A stretch of DNA of 64,000 nucleotides, taken from the NCBI GenBank assembly GCA_025055075.1, contig JANWYV010000054.1:1-64000 (forward strand). The letters run 5' to 3'. Positions 19,301 to 26,707 of the stretch are shown one piece after another (positions within the stretch are counted from its first letter, which is position 1; the number at the start of each line of letters is the position of its first letter). Both the position numbers and the translations under genes were made by a program. This DNA comes from Blastocatellia bacterium (GTDB taxonomy: Bacteria; Acidobacteriota; Blastocatellia; HR10). A model generated the notes under the pieces. That model saw only the letters and a list, made by a program, of their open reading frames with translations. It searched no databases and had not been told where the DNA came from.

Positions 19301-20081
19301 GCGCCCGCATGCACTCTTCCAAGACAGTGATGTCTTCGATCCGCGGCTCCAGACGCAGGAGCGGTCCATACAACCGATAGGTGCGGACGAAGGCGGCGAT
19401 CTGCGCAGCCATGCGCTCGGTCGGCTTCGGGAGTGCCTCGAGCCTTCTCACGATCTCCTCGAGCCGTTCGACCATCGCTTGATAGTCAGCCGGTGTGCGC
19501 CGCTTGTTCTCGGTCAGGGCGAGGACCTGTTCCACGTGCATGCCCAAGGCGCGCGCCATGGCATAGAGATCGGCAACCGCTTCGATTAATCCGCGCCGCG
19601 AATATCCGATGACCAAACGTCCGAGGATCGCATCTTGCGCCTCGATGCCTTCCTCGATGACCTCCTCGACGGCTCGTATGAGGAGCACGCGGCTTTGGAA
19701 TTCGTCGAGGATGACGAACTCCGGGTCCACTTGCGCAGCGATCGGATGCGCGCGCAATAAGCGGGCGCAGAATCCGTGGATTGTGGAGATCGCCGCTGTC
19801 TCCAACTGCCGCTTCGCTTCGTGCCATCGCCGCGAGGGAGTGTGTCGCATGCGCTCCCTCAAGGCGAGCCGAATCTTCGCCTTCATCTCATTGGCCGCTT
19901 TGTTGGTGAACGTAATGGCGACGATCTCATCCATGTTGGCGAGGCCGCCTTCGAGGATGCGCAGCACGCGCTCGACGAGCACTCGCGTCTTCCCAGCCCC
20001 TGGTCCGGCTGTCACAACGAGCGACCGACCGAGCGTTTCCACGGCGCGACGTTGATCGGGAGTGAGATGCTCGCGAGTCAT
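16368..20081 (-). CDS. addA: AddA-like UvrD helicase-nuclease with iron-sulfur cysteines
   Basis: A 1237-residue superfamily 1A helicase fused to a PD-(D/E)XK nuclease, the main motor of an AddAB-type double-strand-break end processor. Helicase motifs: Q/Walker A region GPGAGKTRVLVERV near residue 27, AITFTNKAANEMK, motif II VDEFQDTN, motif IV/V LMTVHKAKGLEFPVV, motif VI AMTRARDYL. The nuclease has GRLD, then Asp1134 and Lys1136 in VDFKT. Unusually for AddA, Cys966 (HRCPLQFYFE) plus Cys1223, Cys1226 and Cys1232 at the C-terminus form the 1+3 set that holds a 4Fe-4S cluster in AddB and Cas4. Start ATG 20081 overlaps the upstream gene stop by 4 bases. Confidence 0.9.
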   Translation of the reverse strand: MTREHLTPDQRRAVETLGRSLVVTAGPGAGKTRVLVERVLRILEGGLANMDEIVAITFTNKAANEMKAKIRLALRERMRHTPSRRWHEAKRQLETAAISTIHGFCARLLRAHPIAAQVDPEFVILDEFQSRVLLIRAVEEVIEEGIEAQDAILGRLVIGYSRRGLIEAVADLYAMARALGMHVEQVLALTENKRRTPADYQAMVERLEEIVRRLEALPKPTERMAAQIAAFVRTYRLYGPLLRLEPRIEDITVLEECMRALRDARIEKRGRLSELAAEVEACLEEIELTFYDACAGETIAALGRLLQRVDERYATLKREAIGLDYEDLQWKARELLRTQAAIADSVRREIKFLLVDEFQDTNALQKEVLDLLRGGGDRPQLFIVGDAKQSIYNFRGAAVEVFLKAQRELQEQGGAHIELEHNFRSTAKLVHFFNAFFARLMHVEEGAWTAEMLEALGRTPFVESVARREGHVAAPVELLLEVGPHVRTAEDARRWEAQRLAERIVRMVGEGELLVGEEQGDGRERVRAVRYGDIALLFRAMTDVKVYERALRERGIPYYVLAGRGFYEREEIRDLLSLLQFLENATDEIALAATLRSPLFGLSDEALFWLRQAAEASGDGWLDPHPLLTSLQHHEHAWGIAAQERPRVARAAEVLTRLLHLRDRLSLVELLQEILALTQFDAIQATAFDGHQRVANIRKLIELAREFEASGPRTLDEFTAFVQQFAEMAEESEAQVTTETADAVRLMTVHKAKGLEFPVVILPDLGRPFRKDAPPLIFDRAAGIGMKIPDHRGRLHDTWSRRRVLEVLRLREHFEHQRLLFVAMTRARDYLVLSGAAERLVVQEEEAEAAPILPGASWLEWIARVLGLRSIEGLPEEYEWNGVKIRITLGTGEALKREAGASKPLIARYPQLERGEPVASSLLPPLSDDQRAAMERVLSRLAPALRDIGGSVSPIAVTRVLAFHRCPLQFYFESVLNLPAWDEVDEAREPSREIGRVPSTLRGRIVHRFCEEYDGSEPWEATLDRLVEEMVISGASASSGGLADVAQLVNQEAEASWDERLRVYRKRVKEDVRPLVETYVRSDLYRAIEAILWGEKPGRVESEREILYRTAWGIVRGRLDKLIWTEDEVAWIVDFKTNRAGGDLGALVEEYALQMQIYALAAQRAWRPRAVRAELYFLDPNVRVPVPVEAFDETATLLERLTEEIARARTLADFPARPEPDRCRRCPCAGFCPERAV

Positions 20082-23000
20082 TCCCGTTCCTCAAAAGCGG
20101 AGGATCCCTCGTTCACCGCGAAGTGCGCCCGATAGGGATCGAAGCGACACACAGCCTGAAATTCGCAGTGCTGGCACACGCGCGTACTTCTCGGTTGGAC
20201 GCGAAAATCTCCGCGACGCATCCCCTCGACGTACTGCCAGGCGAAGTGCTCGGCGCGGACGAGTCGCTCCCTCCATTCCGGCGTCGGCAGCGAGGAACGT
20301 GCGCGCTCGCTGATGGCCGTCAACTCCACCGCTTCCCGCCGATAGAGGCCGCGCGTGCGCTTCCCCGTACGAATCGAGTAATATCCCCCGCCGACGACCT
20401 CCTCGCCCGGCCGGAGGAACAATCGCTCCAGCGCGAGGATATAAAGGGGGAGCTGCAAATCAACGCCTTCTTCGATCTCCTCCGCGGAAGCCCCGCTTCC
20501 CGATTTGTAGTCGTAGGCGATGTAATGCCCCTCGTCCGACCGATCCACGCGATCAATGCGTCCGCGAATCTGAAGGCGATCTTCCTCGACGATGGCGCGG
20601 CCATGTTCCGAAGATGACTTCGCGCGGCGCAGCACGAGCGGCTCCCGCCGGGAGTCGGGATGGCATCGGTCCCGATCTTGTGGTTCTATGCCGAATCCGA
20701 GTTCCAACCAATATGGGCGCATGCGCCCACCAGTCCGCTGTTGATAGGCGATCTCCGCGTCCAGGAATTGAATCAACGTGTCGAGAAGCTCCGCCTTCTC
20801 CAATTCCCACAGCGCGCGATTGATCGGCAGCGCCTTCTGCTCGTATTCCGAGAAAATGCGCTCGGCCACGCGCGCCATCTCCTCGCGATACTCGTAGCGC
20901 CGCTCGGGTGCGAGCGATCCTCGCCCATGCCGCTCGAAGAACTCATGCAGGATGACGTGCAGCAAATACCCGCGATCCAGGGCGACAAGGTCGAGCGAAG
21001 CCTCCTCGCGTTTCTCCAAGCGCAGCACGCGCTGCGCGAAGAATCGGAACGGACATTGACCGTACGTGTTCAACTGACTCGGAGAATAGATGCGCCGCGG
21101 GCCGAATCGGCCACGCAAATGCTGGCGCACGACGGCGTCGGTGAGGACGCCGGTGAATGGTCCGGGCTCTCCTGCTTCTCGCCGACGCTCGATCGCCGCC
21201 CGATGAAGGAGCGATTGATCCACCCATCCGGCTCGAAGCGCTTCATTGTAGAGGTGAAGCACCAGCGCATCATCCGGCGTCGTCTGATAAACGCTCGCCA
21301 AAAGCGCTCGACGCCCATCGTCCAGCGAAGCGATGGCCCGCACATCGTAGGTCGTCGGATCTATCTCTCGAATCGGGATCGCCGAGATCCCCCCCTCGCC
21401 CTCTCCATAGACTTCGCGCACTTCCTCGAGGAAGGGCGAAGGGACCGTGTCCTCGCCCGTTGCCTCCGCGCGCGGATAGGTCAAATACACGCGCTCGGTC
21501 GCTTGACCGACGGCATGATAGAAGAAATGCGCTTCTTTGGCCTCGAAGCGACGCGGCGAGAGGTCTTCGAGGAAAAGACCGGCGGCGGCCAGTCGCTCTC
21601 GTTCAGCCATCGAATAAATCCAATCGTGTTCGGGTGCGCGAGGGAATCCCCCTTCGATCAACCCCGGCAGAATGACGACGCGGAAGGCGAGGCCGCGCGC
21701 CTGCGTGGCTTCCAACAAGCGGACGCCAGCAGGATCACCGCGCTCCCGACGAAACTCCACCTGCTCGATCCAATGCACGAAGAGATCGCGAAATTCCCGC
21801 ACGTCGAGTGGCCGTTGGAATACAGTCGCCGCAGTGATCGTGGTCTTATCCTCGCGTGCTCCCTGAATCCCATGCGCAGCGATCGCGCGATCGGCGCGCT
21901 CGCAGAGATGCACAAGCCGATCCAAGCATTCCTCCAGGGCTTGCCACCCTCGCAAATCGCGGGCGATCCGTCGCCAGGCCTCCTCGTCTCGTCCGGCTTC
22001 GAGAAGCTCGCGCTGCACCTGATCCCGCAGTCCAAAGGCGTCGAGCGCACGTCGGAACCCCTCCACGAAATCGGGAACCTGCCCCCGCTCGGGGATGTGC
22101 GCGAGCGCGCGCTGCATCCCATCCACGGCTTCGAGCGTCGCTTCCAGCGCAGCTTCCGCACGCCGGAGCCGCGCCAGCTCCTGTTGCACTTCTTCCAGAT
22201 CCACCGTTCGCGCCGTGAGCGTCTGCGCCTGGTGCTCCTTGATCCGCCGAAGATCGCGCGCCCGTTTCCGAAACTCGTGGATGTTCAAGTCCACGCCCAC
22301 GGCGCGCATCGCGCTCTCGAGGGCATCGCGATCGTATGAGCTGAACGAACGGAGATAGTCGCTCTTGAGCAGCGCCGCATACGCGGCGGCCCGCTCCCGT
22401 TCCACGCGCGCTTCCAGGACGCGCAACGCGGCCTTGACGATGGGAACGGCGGTCAACGGCTCTCGCACATCGAGCGCAATGGGAATGCCCAAGCGCGGCA
22501 GTTCTTCTCCGAGTGCCCGCAGATATGCGACGTCGCGCGCGATCACAGCGATCTCCGACGTCCGGTACCCCTCATCGTGAACGAGCCGCTTGATGAGGCG
22601 AGCGATCTCCCGGACCTCTTCCGCAAACCCCATCGCCGCGATGATCGTGATTGGGGGCTCGCCCTCGACGATCCGCTCCCCACGCTCGCCCGTCCCCCCC
22701 GTATCGGCGAAGAGTCGCCGCAAAGGTCGAAGACGCACATCGTAGGAGAGCGTCTCCGTCCTTTGCAGCGTGATGGCGCGCTCGCCGAACGAGTGAAAGA
22801 ACTGAAGCGTAGCGGCGAGCGGCTCCTGAAAGACGGACGGATTCTCCGGATCGAAGACCAGGCTCACCATGGTCTTCGGGATGCGCTCGATCAAATACCG
22901 CAACAGCGTCTTCTGAACGGGGGTGAAGTCGAAGAAGCCCTCGATCAAGAGCACGCGCGTCTCCCGCAGCCAAGGGGGGAGATCCGGACGTCGGCGGAAG

Positions 23001-23563
23001 ATCTCCAAGACGCTGCGATACGCGCCATCCGGATCGAGAGCGACAATATCATTCAGCACGCGCGCGTACGCGGTGTAAATTGTCGCCACATCATGATCGC
23101 GAGCATCGGTGAGAGCCGTTCGCGAGGCGAATTCGGCGAAATCCTCCGCCGACATATCCGCGCGCTGGAGTTCGCCGAGCAATCGCGCGATCGAACGAGC
23201 ACAGCCTGGCAAATGGGCGATCTCCCGAACGTGCCGGAGCATTCCCCGAGCGTTCAGTTCCGCGAGCAAACGCTCGACGATGACGCCGCGCTCTCCTTCC
23301 TCGAGGAACAGGGGAGTTTGTCGGCCCTCCTGAAGGAATCGCCGCACGAAGCCGTCGAAGAGAAACACGCGCAGCTCTCCACAAGCTGTCACACGCTCGC
23401 CGTCCACGATCCGACGCACGACGTCCTCCCAGAGCGGACGCGTCGCCACGAGATAGAGGAATGTCCGGTCGTGCCCGGCCCGCAACGCATCCTGGCAATG
23501 GGAGACGAAGATCTCTCGGTTCTTTCCCAAAACCGGTTCGAACCAGATCTCGATGCGGCCCAC
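20078..23563 (-). CDS. addB: AddB-like inactivated helicase and iron-sulfur PD-(D/E)XK nuclease
   Basis: A 1161-residue partner of the downstream AddA-like protein. The N-terminal two thirds resemble a UvrD-like fold without an intact Walker A motif, as in AddB. The C-terminal nuclease shows the motif RGRIDRVD and then YDYKSG, and the cluster cysteines Cys837 (YGQCPFRFFA), Cys1130, Cys1133 and Cys1139 (CQHCEFQAVC). Start is uncertain: GTG 23563 has a GGGAG ribosome site 7 bases before it, while ATG 23599 overlaps the -10 box of the only good promoter and is therefore unlikely. The two genes together should process DNA ends for RecA loading; Chi-like recognition cannot be judged. Confidence 0.85.
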   Translation of the reverse strand: MGRIEIWFEPVLGKNREIFVSHCQDALRAGHDRTFLYLVATRPLWEDVVRRIVDGERVTACGELRVFLFDGFVRRFLQEGRQTPLFLEEGERGVIVERLLAELNARGMLRHVREIAHLPGCARSIARLLGELQRADMSAEDFAEFASRTALTDARDHDVATIYTAYARVLNDIVALDPDGAYRSVLEIFRRRPDLPPWLRETRVLLIEGFFDFTPVQKTLLRYLIERIPKTMVSLVFDPENPSVFQEPLAATLQFFHSFGERAITLQRTETLSYDVRLRPLRRLFADTGGTGERGERIVEGEPPITIIAAMGFAEEVREIARLIKRLVHDEGYRTSEIAVIARDVAYLRALGEELPRLGIPIALDVREPLTAVPIVKAALRVLEARVERERAAAYAALLKSDYLRSFSSYDRDALESAMRAVGVDLNIHEFRKRARDLRRIKEHQAQTLTARTVDLEEVQQELARLRRAEAALEATLEAVDGMQRALAHIPERGQVPDFVEGFRRALDAFGLRDQVQRELLEAGRDEEAWRRIARDLRGWQALEECLDRLVHLCERADRAIAAHGIQGAREDKTTITAATVFQRPLDVREFRDLFVHWIEQVEFRRERGDPAGVRLLEATQARGLAFRVVILPGLIEGGFPRAPEHDWIYSMAERERLAAAGLFLEDLSPRRFEAKEAHFFYHAVGQATERVYLTYPRAEATGEDTVPSPFLEEVREVYGEGEGGISAIPIREIDPTTYDVRAIASLDDGRRALLASVYQTTPDDALVLHLYNEALRAGWVDQSLLHRAAIERRREAGEPGPFTGVLTDAVVRQHLRGRFGPRRIYSPSQLNTYGQCPFRFFAQRVLRLEKREEASLDLVALDRGYLLHVILHEFFERHGRGSLAPERRYEYREEMARVAERIFSEYEQKALPINRALWELEKAELLDTLIQFLDAEIAYQQRTGGRMRPYWLELGFGIEPQDRDRCHPDSRREPLVLRRAKSSSEHGRAIVEEDRLQIRGRIDRVDRSDEGHYIAYDYKSGSGASAEEIEEGVDLQLPLYILALERLFLRPGEEVVGGGYYSIRTGKRTRGLYRREAVELTAISERARSSLPTPEWRERLVRAEHFAWQYVEGMRRGDFRVQPRSTRVCQHCEFQAVCRFDPYRAHFAVNEGSSAFEERE

Positions 23564-23597
23564 AGCCTTCTCCCTTTCGACGCAGCTCTGCCCCCTC

Positions 23598-23627
23598 ATT
23601 GTACCGCGAATCCGACGCGATGCCCAA
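23598..23627 (-). promoter_or_regulatory. Likely promoter of the addBA operon
   Basis: Minus-strand TTGGGC (23622-23627) and TACAAT (23598-23603) with an 18-base spacer. The expected transcription start near 23591 lies downstream of ATG 23599, which supports GTG 23563 as the addB start. Confidence 0.5.
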
Positions 23628-23630
23628 CCG

Positions 23631-23659
23631 TTGGCATTCTCGCCTCCATATGGCACAAT
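23631..23659 (+). promoter_or_regulatory. Likely promoter of the threonine dehydratase gene
   Basis: TTGGCA (23631-23636), 17-base spacer, CACAAT (23654-23659). It points away from the addBA promoter; the two -35 regions are almost back to back, giving a compact divergent control region. Confidence 0.5.
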
Positions 23660-23692
23660 CAGGCGCTGAGATTCGCCGGGAGGAGAGAGCGC

Positions 23693-24655
23693 ATGCACGC
23701 CATTCCGACGATCCTCGACATCCTCGATGCCGAACGGCTCATCCGTCGGTATCTTCCCCGCACGCCGCTGTATCCGTGCCCGGGATTGAGCGAGCTGCTC
23801 CAGGCCGAGGTGTACGTGAAATACGAAAACCATCAACCGATCGGGGCGTTCAAGGTGCGCGGCGGGGTAAATCTGATCGCGCGTCTGAGCGAGGAGGAAC
23901 GACGACGCGGCGTCATCACAGCTTCGACGGGGAACCATGGTCAGTCCATCGCATGGGCCGCGCGACTCTTCGGCGTGCGAGCGCGCGTCGTCGTGCCCGT
24001 CGGCAGTAATCCCGATAAGGTGAAGGCCATCGAGCGCCTCGGCGCGGAGATCATCGTCCACGGGAGAGATTTCGACGAGGCGCGCGAATACGTCGAGGCG
24101 TTAGCTGAGCGCGAGGGGTATCGGTACATCCACTCGGCGAACGAGCCGCACTTGATCGCGGGCGTGGGAACGATCGGCTTGGAGATCGTCGAAGACCTGC
24201 CGGACGTCGAGGTCATCCTCGTCCCCGTCGGCGGCGGCAGCGGCGCTTCCGGTATCTCCATCGCCGCTCGTGCTCTCAATCCGGAGATCGAAGTCATCGG
24301 CGTCCAATCCGAAGCGGCCCCGGCCGCCTATCTCTCTTGGCGCGAGGGACGGGTCGTCGCGACCGACTTCATGAACACGTTCGCCGAGGGACTGGCGACT
24401 CGCGTCGGCTTCGAGCTGCCGCTCGCCATCCTGCGCGAGAACCTCGCCGATTTCGTCCTCGTCAGCGAAGACGAGATTCGTCGCGCCATGCTCCTCATGA
24501 TGGAAGCGACCCATAATCTCGTCGAAGCTGCCGGAGCCGCGCCCTTGGCCGCCGCCCTTCGGATCCGCGACCGATTGTGCGGACGCAAGGTCGTACTCGA
24601 TCTCTCCGGCGGTAATATCACGCTCGTCGCCCTGCGCCAACTCCTCGTGGCGTGA
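23693..24655 (+). CDS. ilvA: Threonine dehydratase (PLP-dependent ammonia-lyase)
   Basis: A 320-residue fold-type II PLP enzyme that deaminates L-threonine (or serine) to 2-oxobutyrate. PLP lysine is in GAFKVRGGVN near residue 52, the substrate loop STGNHGQS follows, the phosphate-binding glycines are in VPVGGGSGASG, and the C-terminal DLSGGN closes the site. ATG 23693 follows GGGAGGAGAG. There is no ACT-type regulatory domain, so it is of the short, catabolic or unregulated class, although it could still feed isoleucine synthesis. A serine racemase or related dehydratase remains possible. Threonine synthase lies 440 bases downstream on the same strand. Confidence 0.85.
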   Translation: MHAIPTILDILDAERLIRRYLPRTPLYPCPGLSELLQAEVYVKYENHQPIGAFKVRGGVNLIARLSEEERRRGVITASTGNHGQSIAWAARLFGVRARVVVPVGSNPDKVKAIERLGAEIIVHGRDFDEAREYVEALAEREGYRYIHSANEPHLIAGVGTIGLEIVEDLPDVEVILVPVGGGSGASGISIAARALNPEIEVIGVQSEAAPAAYLSWREGRVVATDFMNTFAEGLATRVGFELPLAILRENLADFVLVSEDEIRRAMLLMMEATHNLVEAAGAAPLAAALRIRDRLCGRKVVLDLSGGNITLVALRQLLVA

Positions 24656-24907
24656 AGCCGGGCTCATCGCCGTCGAGGACCACGCCGAGTTATGCCGCCG
24701 CTTCAGATCGCCTCGCTCATGAGCACCGTGAACGCCCTCGCGTCTTGCTGAAGGCGAGGCCGCCTCTCCAAATTGAGAAGAGGGCGGCTCGACAGAGGAG
24801 ATCACCTCTGTAACCGAGGCGATCCGAGATGAGTCGCTCGTGTCGTTCCCTTGCGATCGCCGCACGGATCATCCGTTGTTCATTTGCGCTCTCGAGCCGG
24901 GGAACGA

Positions 24908-24974
24908 GTCCGCCCATCACGGGCGGACCTTGACAGATTCGGTGCGAGTGCGTAGCCTGTGTCATTTACACAGG
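24908..24974 (+). promoter_or_regulatory. Promoter of the thrC operon with palindromic operator
   Basis: TTGACA (24930-24935) is a consensus -35 box; 17 bases on lies TAGCCT (24953-24958), a weak -10. The inverted repeat CCTGTGT-N5-ACACAGG (24956-24974) overlaps the -10 and start region, so it may be an operator; its TGTG...CACA core resembles CRP/FNR-family sites. A second perfect repeat, GTCCGCCC-N5-GGGCGGAC (24908-24928), lies directly upstream of the -35 box. Binding proteins are not known. Confidence 0.45.
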
Positions 24975-25046
24975 CGAGGCGATTCATCGCGATTGATGTT
25001 CGGTGAGGGAGAACGGGTTGTTCGGAGCGAGTTCTGGTGGAAGACG

Positions 25047-25079
25047 AAATCTCACGCCTGCGGGCGCGAGATTTCTTTT
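25047..25079 (+). terminator. Attenuator-like intrinsic terminator before thrC
   Basis: AAATCTC (25047-25053) pairs with GAGATTT (25068-25074), continued after one A-C mismatch by CGCC/GGCG around a TGCG tetraloop, and is followed by CTTTT. The thrC ribosome site begins 2 bases later. A terminator placed between promoter and coding region is the classic sign of transcription attenuation; it could also block or expose the ribosome site. I did not find a convincing competing antiterminator or a run of Thr codons in a leader peptide. Confidence 0.6.
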
Positions 25080-25092
25080 AAGGAGGAGGACG

Positions 25093-26355
25093 ATGGCATA
25101 CGCCACTAATGCCGTCGAGGCGGAAACGCGAAGTTATGTGACTGGATTGCGCTGTCGGGTGTGTCGCGCGACATATCCGGAGCAACCCGTGGCGATCTGC
25201 GAGGAGTGCTTCGGTCCTCTGGAAGTGGAGTACGATTACGATGCGCTCGCGCGCGTGATTTCCCGCGAGCGCATCCTCTCGCGTCCGCCGACGATGTGGC
25301 GATATTGGGAACTGCTGCCCTTGAATGCGCCGCCGCGCGTGGGAGTCGAGACCGGAGGCACGCCGCTCGTGCCCGCTCCTCGCCTGGGCGCCGCGCTCGG
25401 GTTGAAGAACCTCTTCCTCAAGAACGACGGCGTGTGTCATCCGACGCTCTCCTTCAAGGATCGCGTCGTCGCCGTCTCGCTCTCCAAAGCGTGCGAATTC
25501 GGCTTCGATACGGTGGGGTGCGCTTCGACGGGGAACCTGGCCAACTCGGTTGCAGCCAATGCCGCGCGCGCGGGATTGAAGGCCTACATCTTCATCCCGG
25601 AGACGCTCGAACAGGCGAAAATCCTCGGCACGCAGATTTACGGGGCGCGCGTGATCGCCATTCGCGGCACGTATGACGATGTCAATCGCCTCTGCAGTGA
25701 GATCGTTTACACCTTGCCCTGGGGATTGGTCAACGTCAACCTTCGCCCCTTCTATTCGGAGGGCTCGAAGACGGTCGGATTTGAGATCGCCGAACAACTG
25801 GGCTGGCGCGCTCCCGACGCGGTGGTCGTCCCGATGGCCGGAGGTTCGCTCCTGACGAAGATTCACAAAGCGTTTGGGGAGCTACAGCGCCTTGGTCTGA
25901 TCCCGCCGACCCGCACCCGCCTATTCGGCGCTCAAGCGAGAGGGTGTAACCCGATCGTCGCCGCCGTCAAAGAGGAGAGCGAGACGATTCGTCCGGTGAA
26001 ACCGCGGACGATCGCGCACTCGCTCGCTATCGGTGACCCGGCGGATGGCTATTTCGCCGCGCGAGCGATTCGCGAGAGCGGCGGTTGGGCCGAAGACGCC
26101 ACCGATGAGGAGATCCTCGAAGGCATCCGCTTGTTGGCCGAGACGGAAGGGATTTTCACGGAGACGGCCGGAGGGGTGACCGTCGCCGCGACGAAGAAGC
26201 TCGTCGAGCAAGGGTGGTTGGCCCCTGATGAGACGGTCGTCTTGGCCATCACCGGCAACGGCCTCAAGACGACGGAGGCCCTCACAGCATCGCCTCCTAT
26301 CGCTATTGCTCCGAAGATCACTGAAGTCGAACGATTGCTCCGAGAGGGAATATGA
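25093..26355 (+). CDS. thrC: Threonine synthase (or related PLP enzyme)
   Basis: A 420-residue fold-type II PLP enzyme. The N-terminus has two CxxC pairs (CRVC, CEEC) of the zinc-ribbon kind found in one threonine synthase class. The PLP lysine is in LSFKDRVV, followed by STGNLANSVAANAARAG and VPMAGGSLLTKI. It should convert O-phosphohomoserine to threonine. ATG 25093 follows AAGGAGGAGG. It heads an operon with a MoaD-like carrier, a rhodanese and a MoeB-like activating enzyme, a context unusual for plain threonine synthesis. It therefore may instead, or also, accept sulfur from the carrier to make homocysteine or cysteine; this is inference from context. Confidence 0.85.
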   Translation: MAYATNAVEAETRSYVTGLRCRVCRATYPEQPVAICEECFGPLEVEYDYDALARVISRERILSRPPTMWRYWELLPLNAPPRVGVETGGTPLVPAPRLGAALGLKNLFLKNDGVCHPTLSFKDRVVAVSLSKACEFGFDTVGCASTGNLANSVAANAARAGLKAYIFIPETLEQAKILGTQIYGARVIAIRGTYDDVNRLCSEIVYTLPWGLVNVNLRPFYSEGSKTVGFEIAEQLGWRAPDAVVVPMAGGSLLTKIHKAFGELQRLGLIPPTRTRLFGAQARGCNPIVAAVKEESETIRPVKPRTIAHSLAIGDPADGYFAARAIRESGGWAEDATDEEILEGIRLLAETEGIFTETAGGVTVAATKKLVEQGWLAPDETVVLAITGNGLKTTEALTASPPIAIAPKITEVERLLREGI

Positions 26356-26382
26356 ATCTCTGCCAGCAGGAGGGGGGAGACG

Positions 26383-26679
26383 ATGAGCGTGACGGTTCGG
26401 ATTCCACAACCGCTCCGACGCTTCACGGAGAACCGGGATGTGATCGAACTGTCGGCCGGAACTGTCGGCGAGGTCCTGGAACAGTTAGAGCGACAGTATC
26501 CGGGCATCACTGAGCGCTTGCGCGAACCCGATGGGCAGCTTCGACGGTTCGTGAACATCTACGTGGATGGCGAGGACATTCGCTTTCTGAGCGGACTGGC
26601 GACAGAGGTGCGAGATGGCACGGAAGTCTCCATCATCCCCGCCATCGCGGGGGGGAGCGGGCACTTCCTCCTTCGCTGA
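26383..26679 (+). CDS. MoaD/ThiS-like ubiquitin-fold sulfur carrier with C-terminal tail
   Basis: A 98-residue beta-grasp protein. TVRIPQPLRRFTENRDVIEL, then a helix (TVGEVLEQLERQYPGI) and VNIYVDGEDIRFL match the MoaD/CysO group. The usual C-terminal Gly-Gly is at residues 90-91 (PAIAGG) but seven more residues, SGHFLLR, follow before the stop. To be adenylated and thiocarboxylated by an E1-like enzyme, the tail would have to be removed, as is known for some carriers processed by JAMM proteases. The Gly-Gly codons lie in a run of seven G (26649-26655); a +1 slip there would fuse it in frame with the rhodanese downstream. Start ATG 26383 lies behind GGAGGGGGGAG. Confidence 0.87.
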   Translation: MSVTVRIPQPLRRFTENRDVIELSAGTVGEVLEQLERQYPGITERLREPDGQLRRFVNIYVDGEDIRFLSGLATEVRDGTEVSIIPAIAGGSGHFLLR

Positions 26680-26707
26680 CCCGGCCCCGTGCGCTCGCAC
26701 GCGGCCG

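Larger units (their letters stand above)
24656..25092 (+). promoter_or_regulatory. Structured leader region between ilvA and thrC
   Basis: About 440 bases without a credible gene. It holds, in order: a stem-loop 24759-24788 (GCCGCC against GGCGGC, no T-run), a perfect 8-bp hairpin 24908-24928, TTGACA at 24930, a 7-bp palindrome 24956-24974 over the -10 position, a small GCGAT/ATCGC hairpin, and a terminator-like hairpin at 25047-25079. The last ones are listed separately. Confidence 0.6.

Noticed and set aside
23564-24061. Longer addB-like start far upstream, overlapping the dehydratase gene
   Set aside because: The added 150 residues are antisense to a clear PLP-enzyme gene, have no family character, and the promoter lies inside; GTG 23563 has a ribosome site.
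24656-25092. Known riboswitch or T-box in the thrC leader
   Set aside because: I found no T-box core sequence, no SAM, lysine or TPP riboswitch consensus, and no leader peptide rich in Thr or Ile codons.
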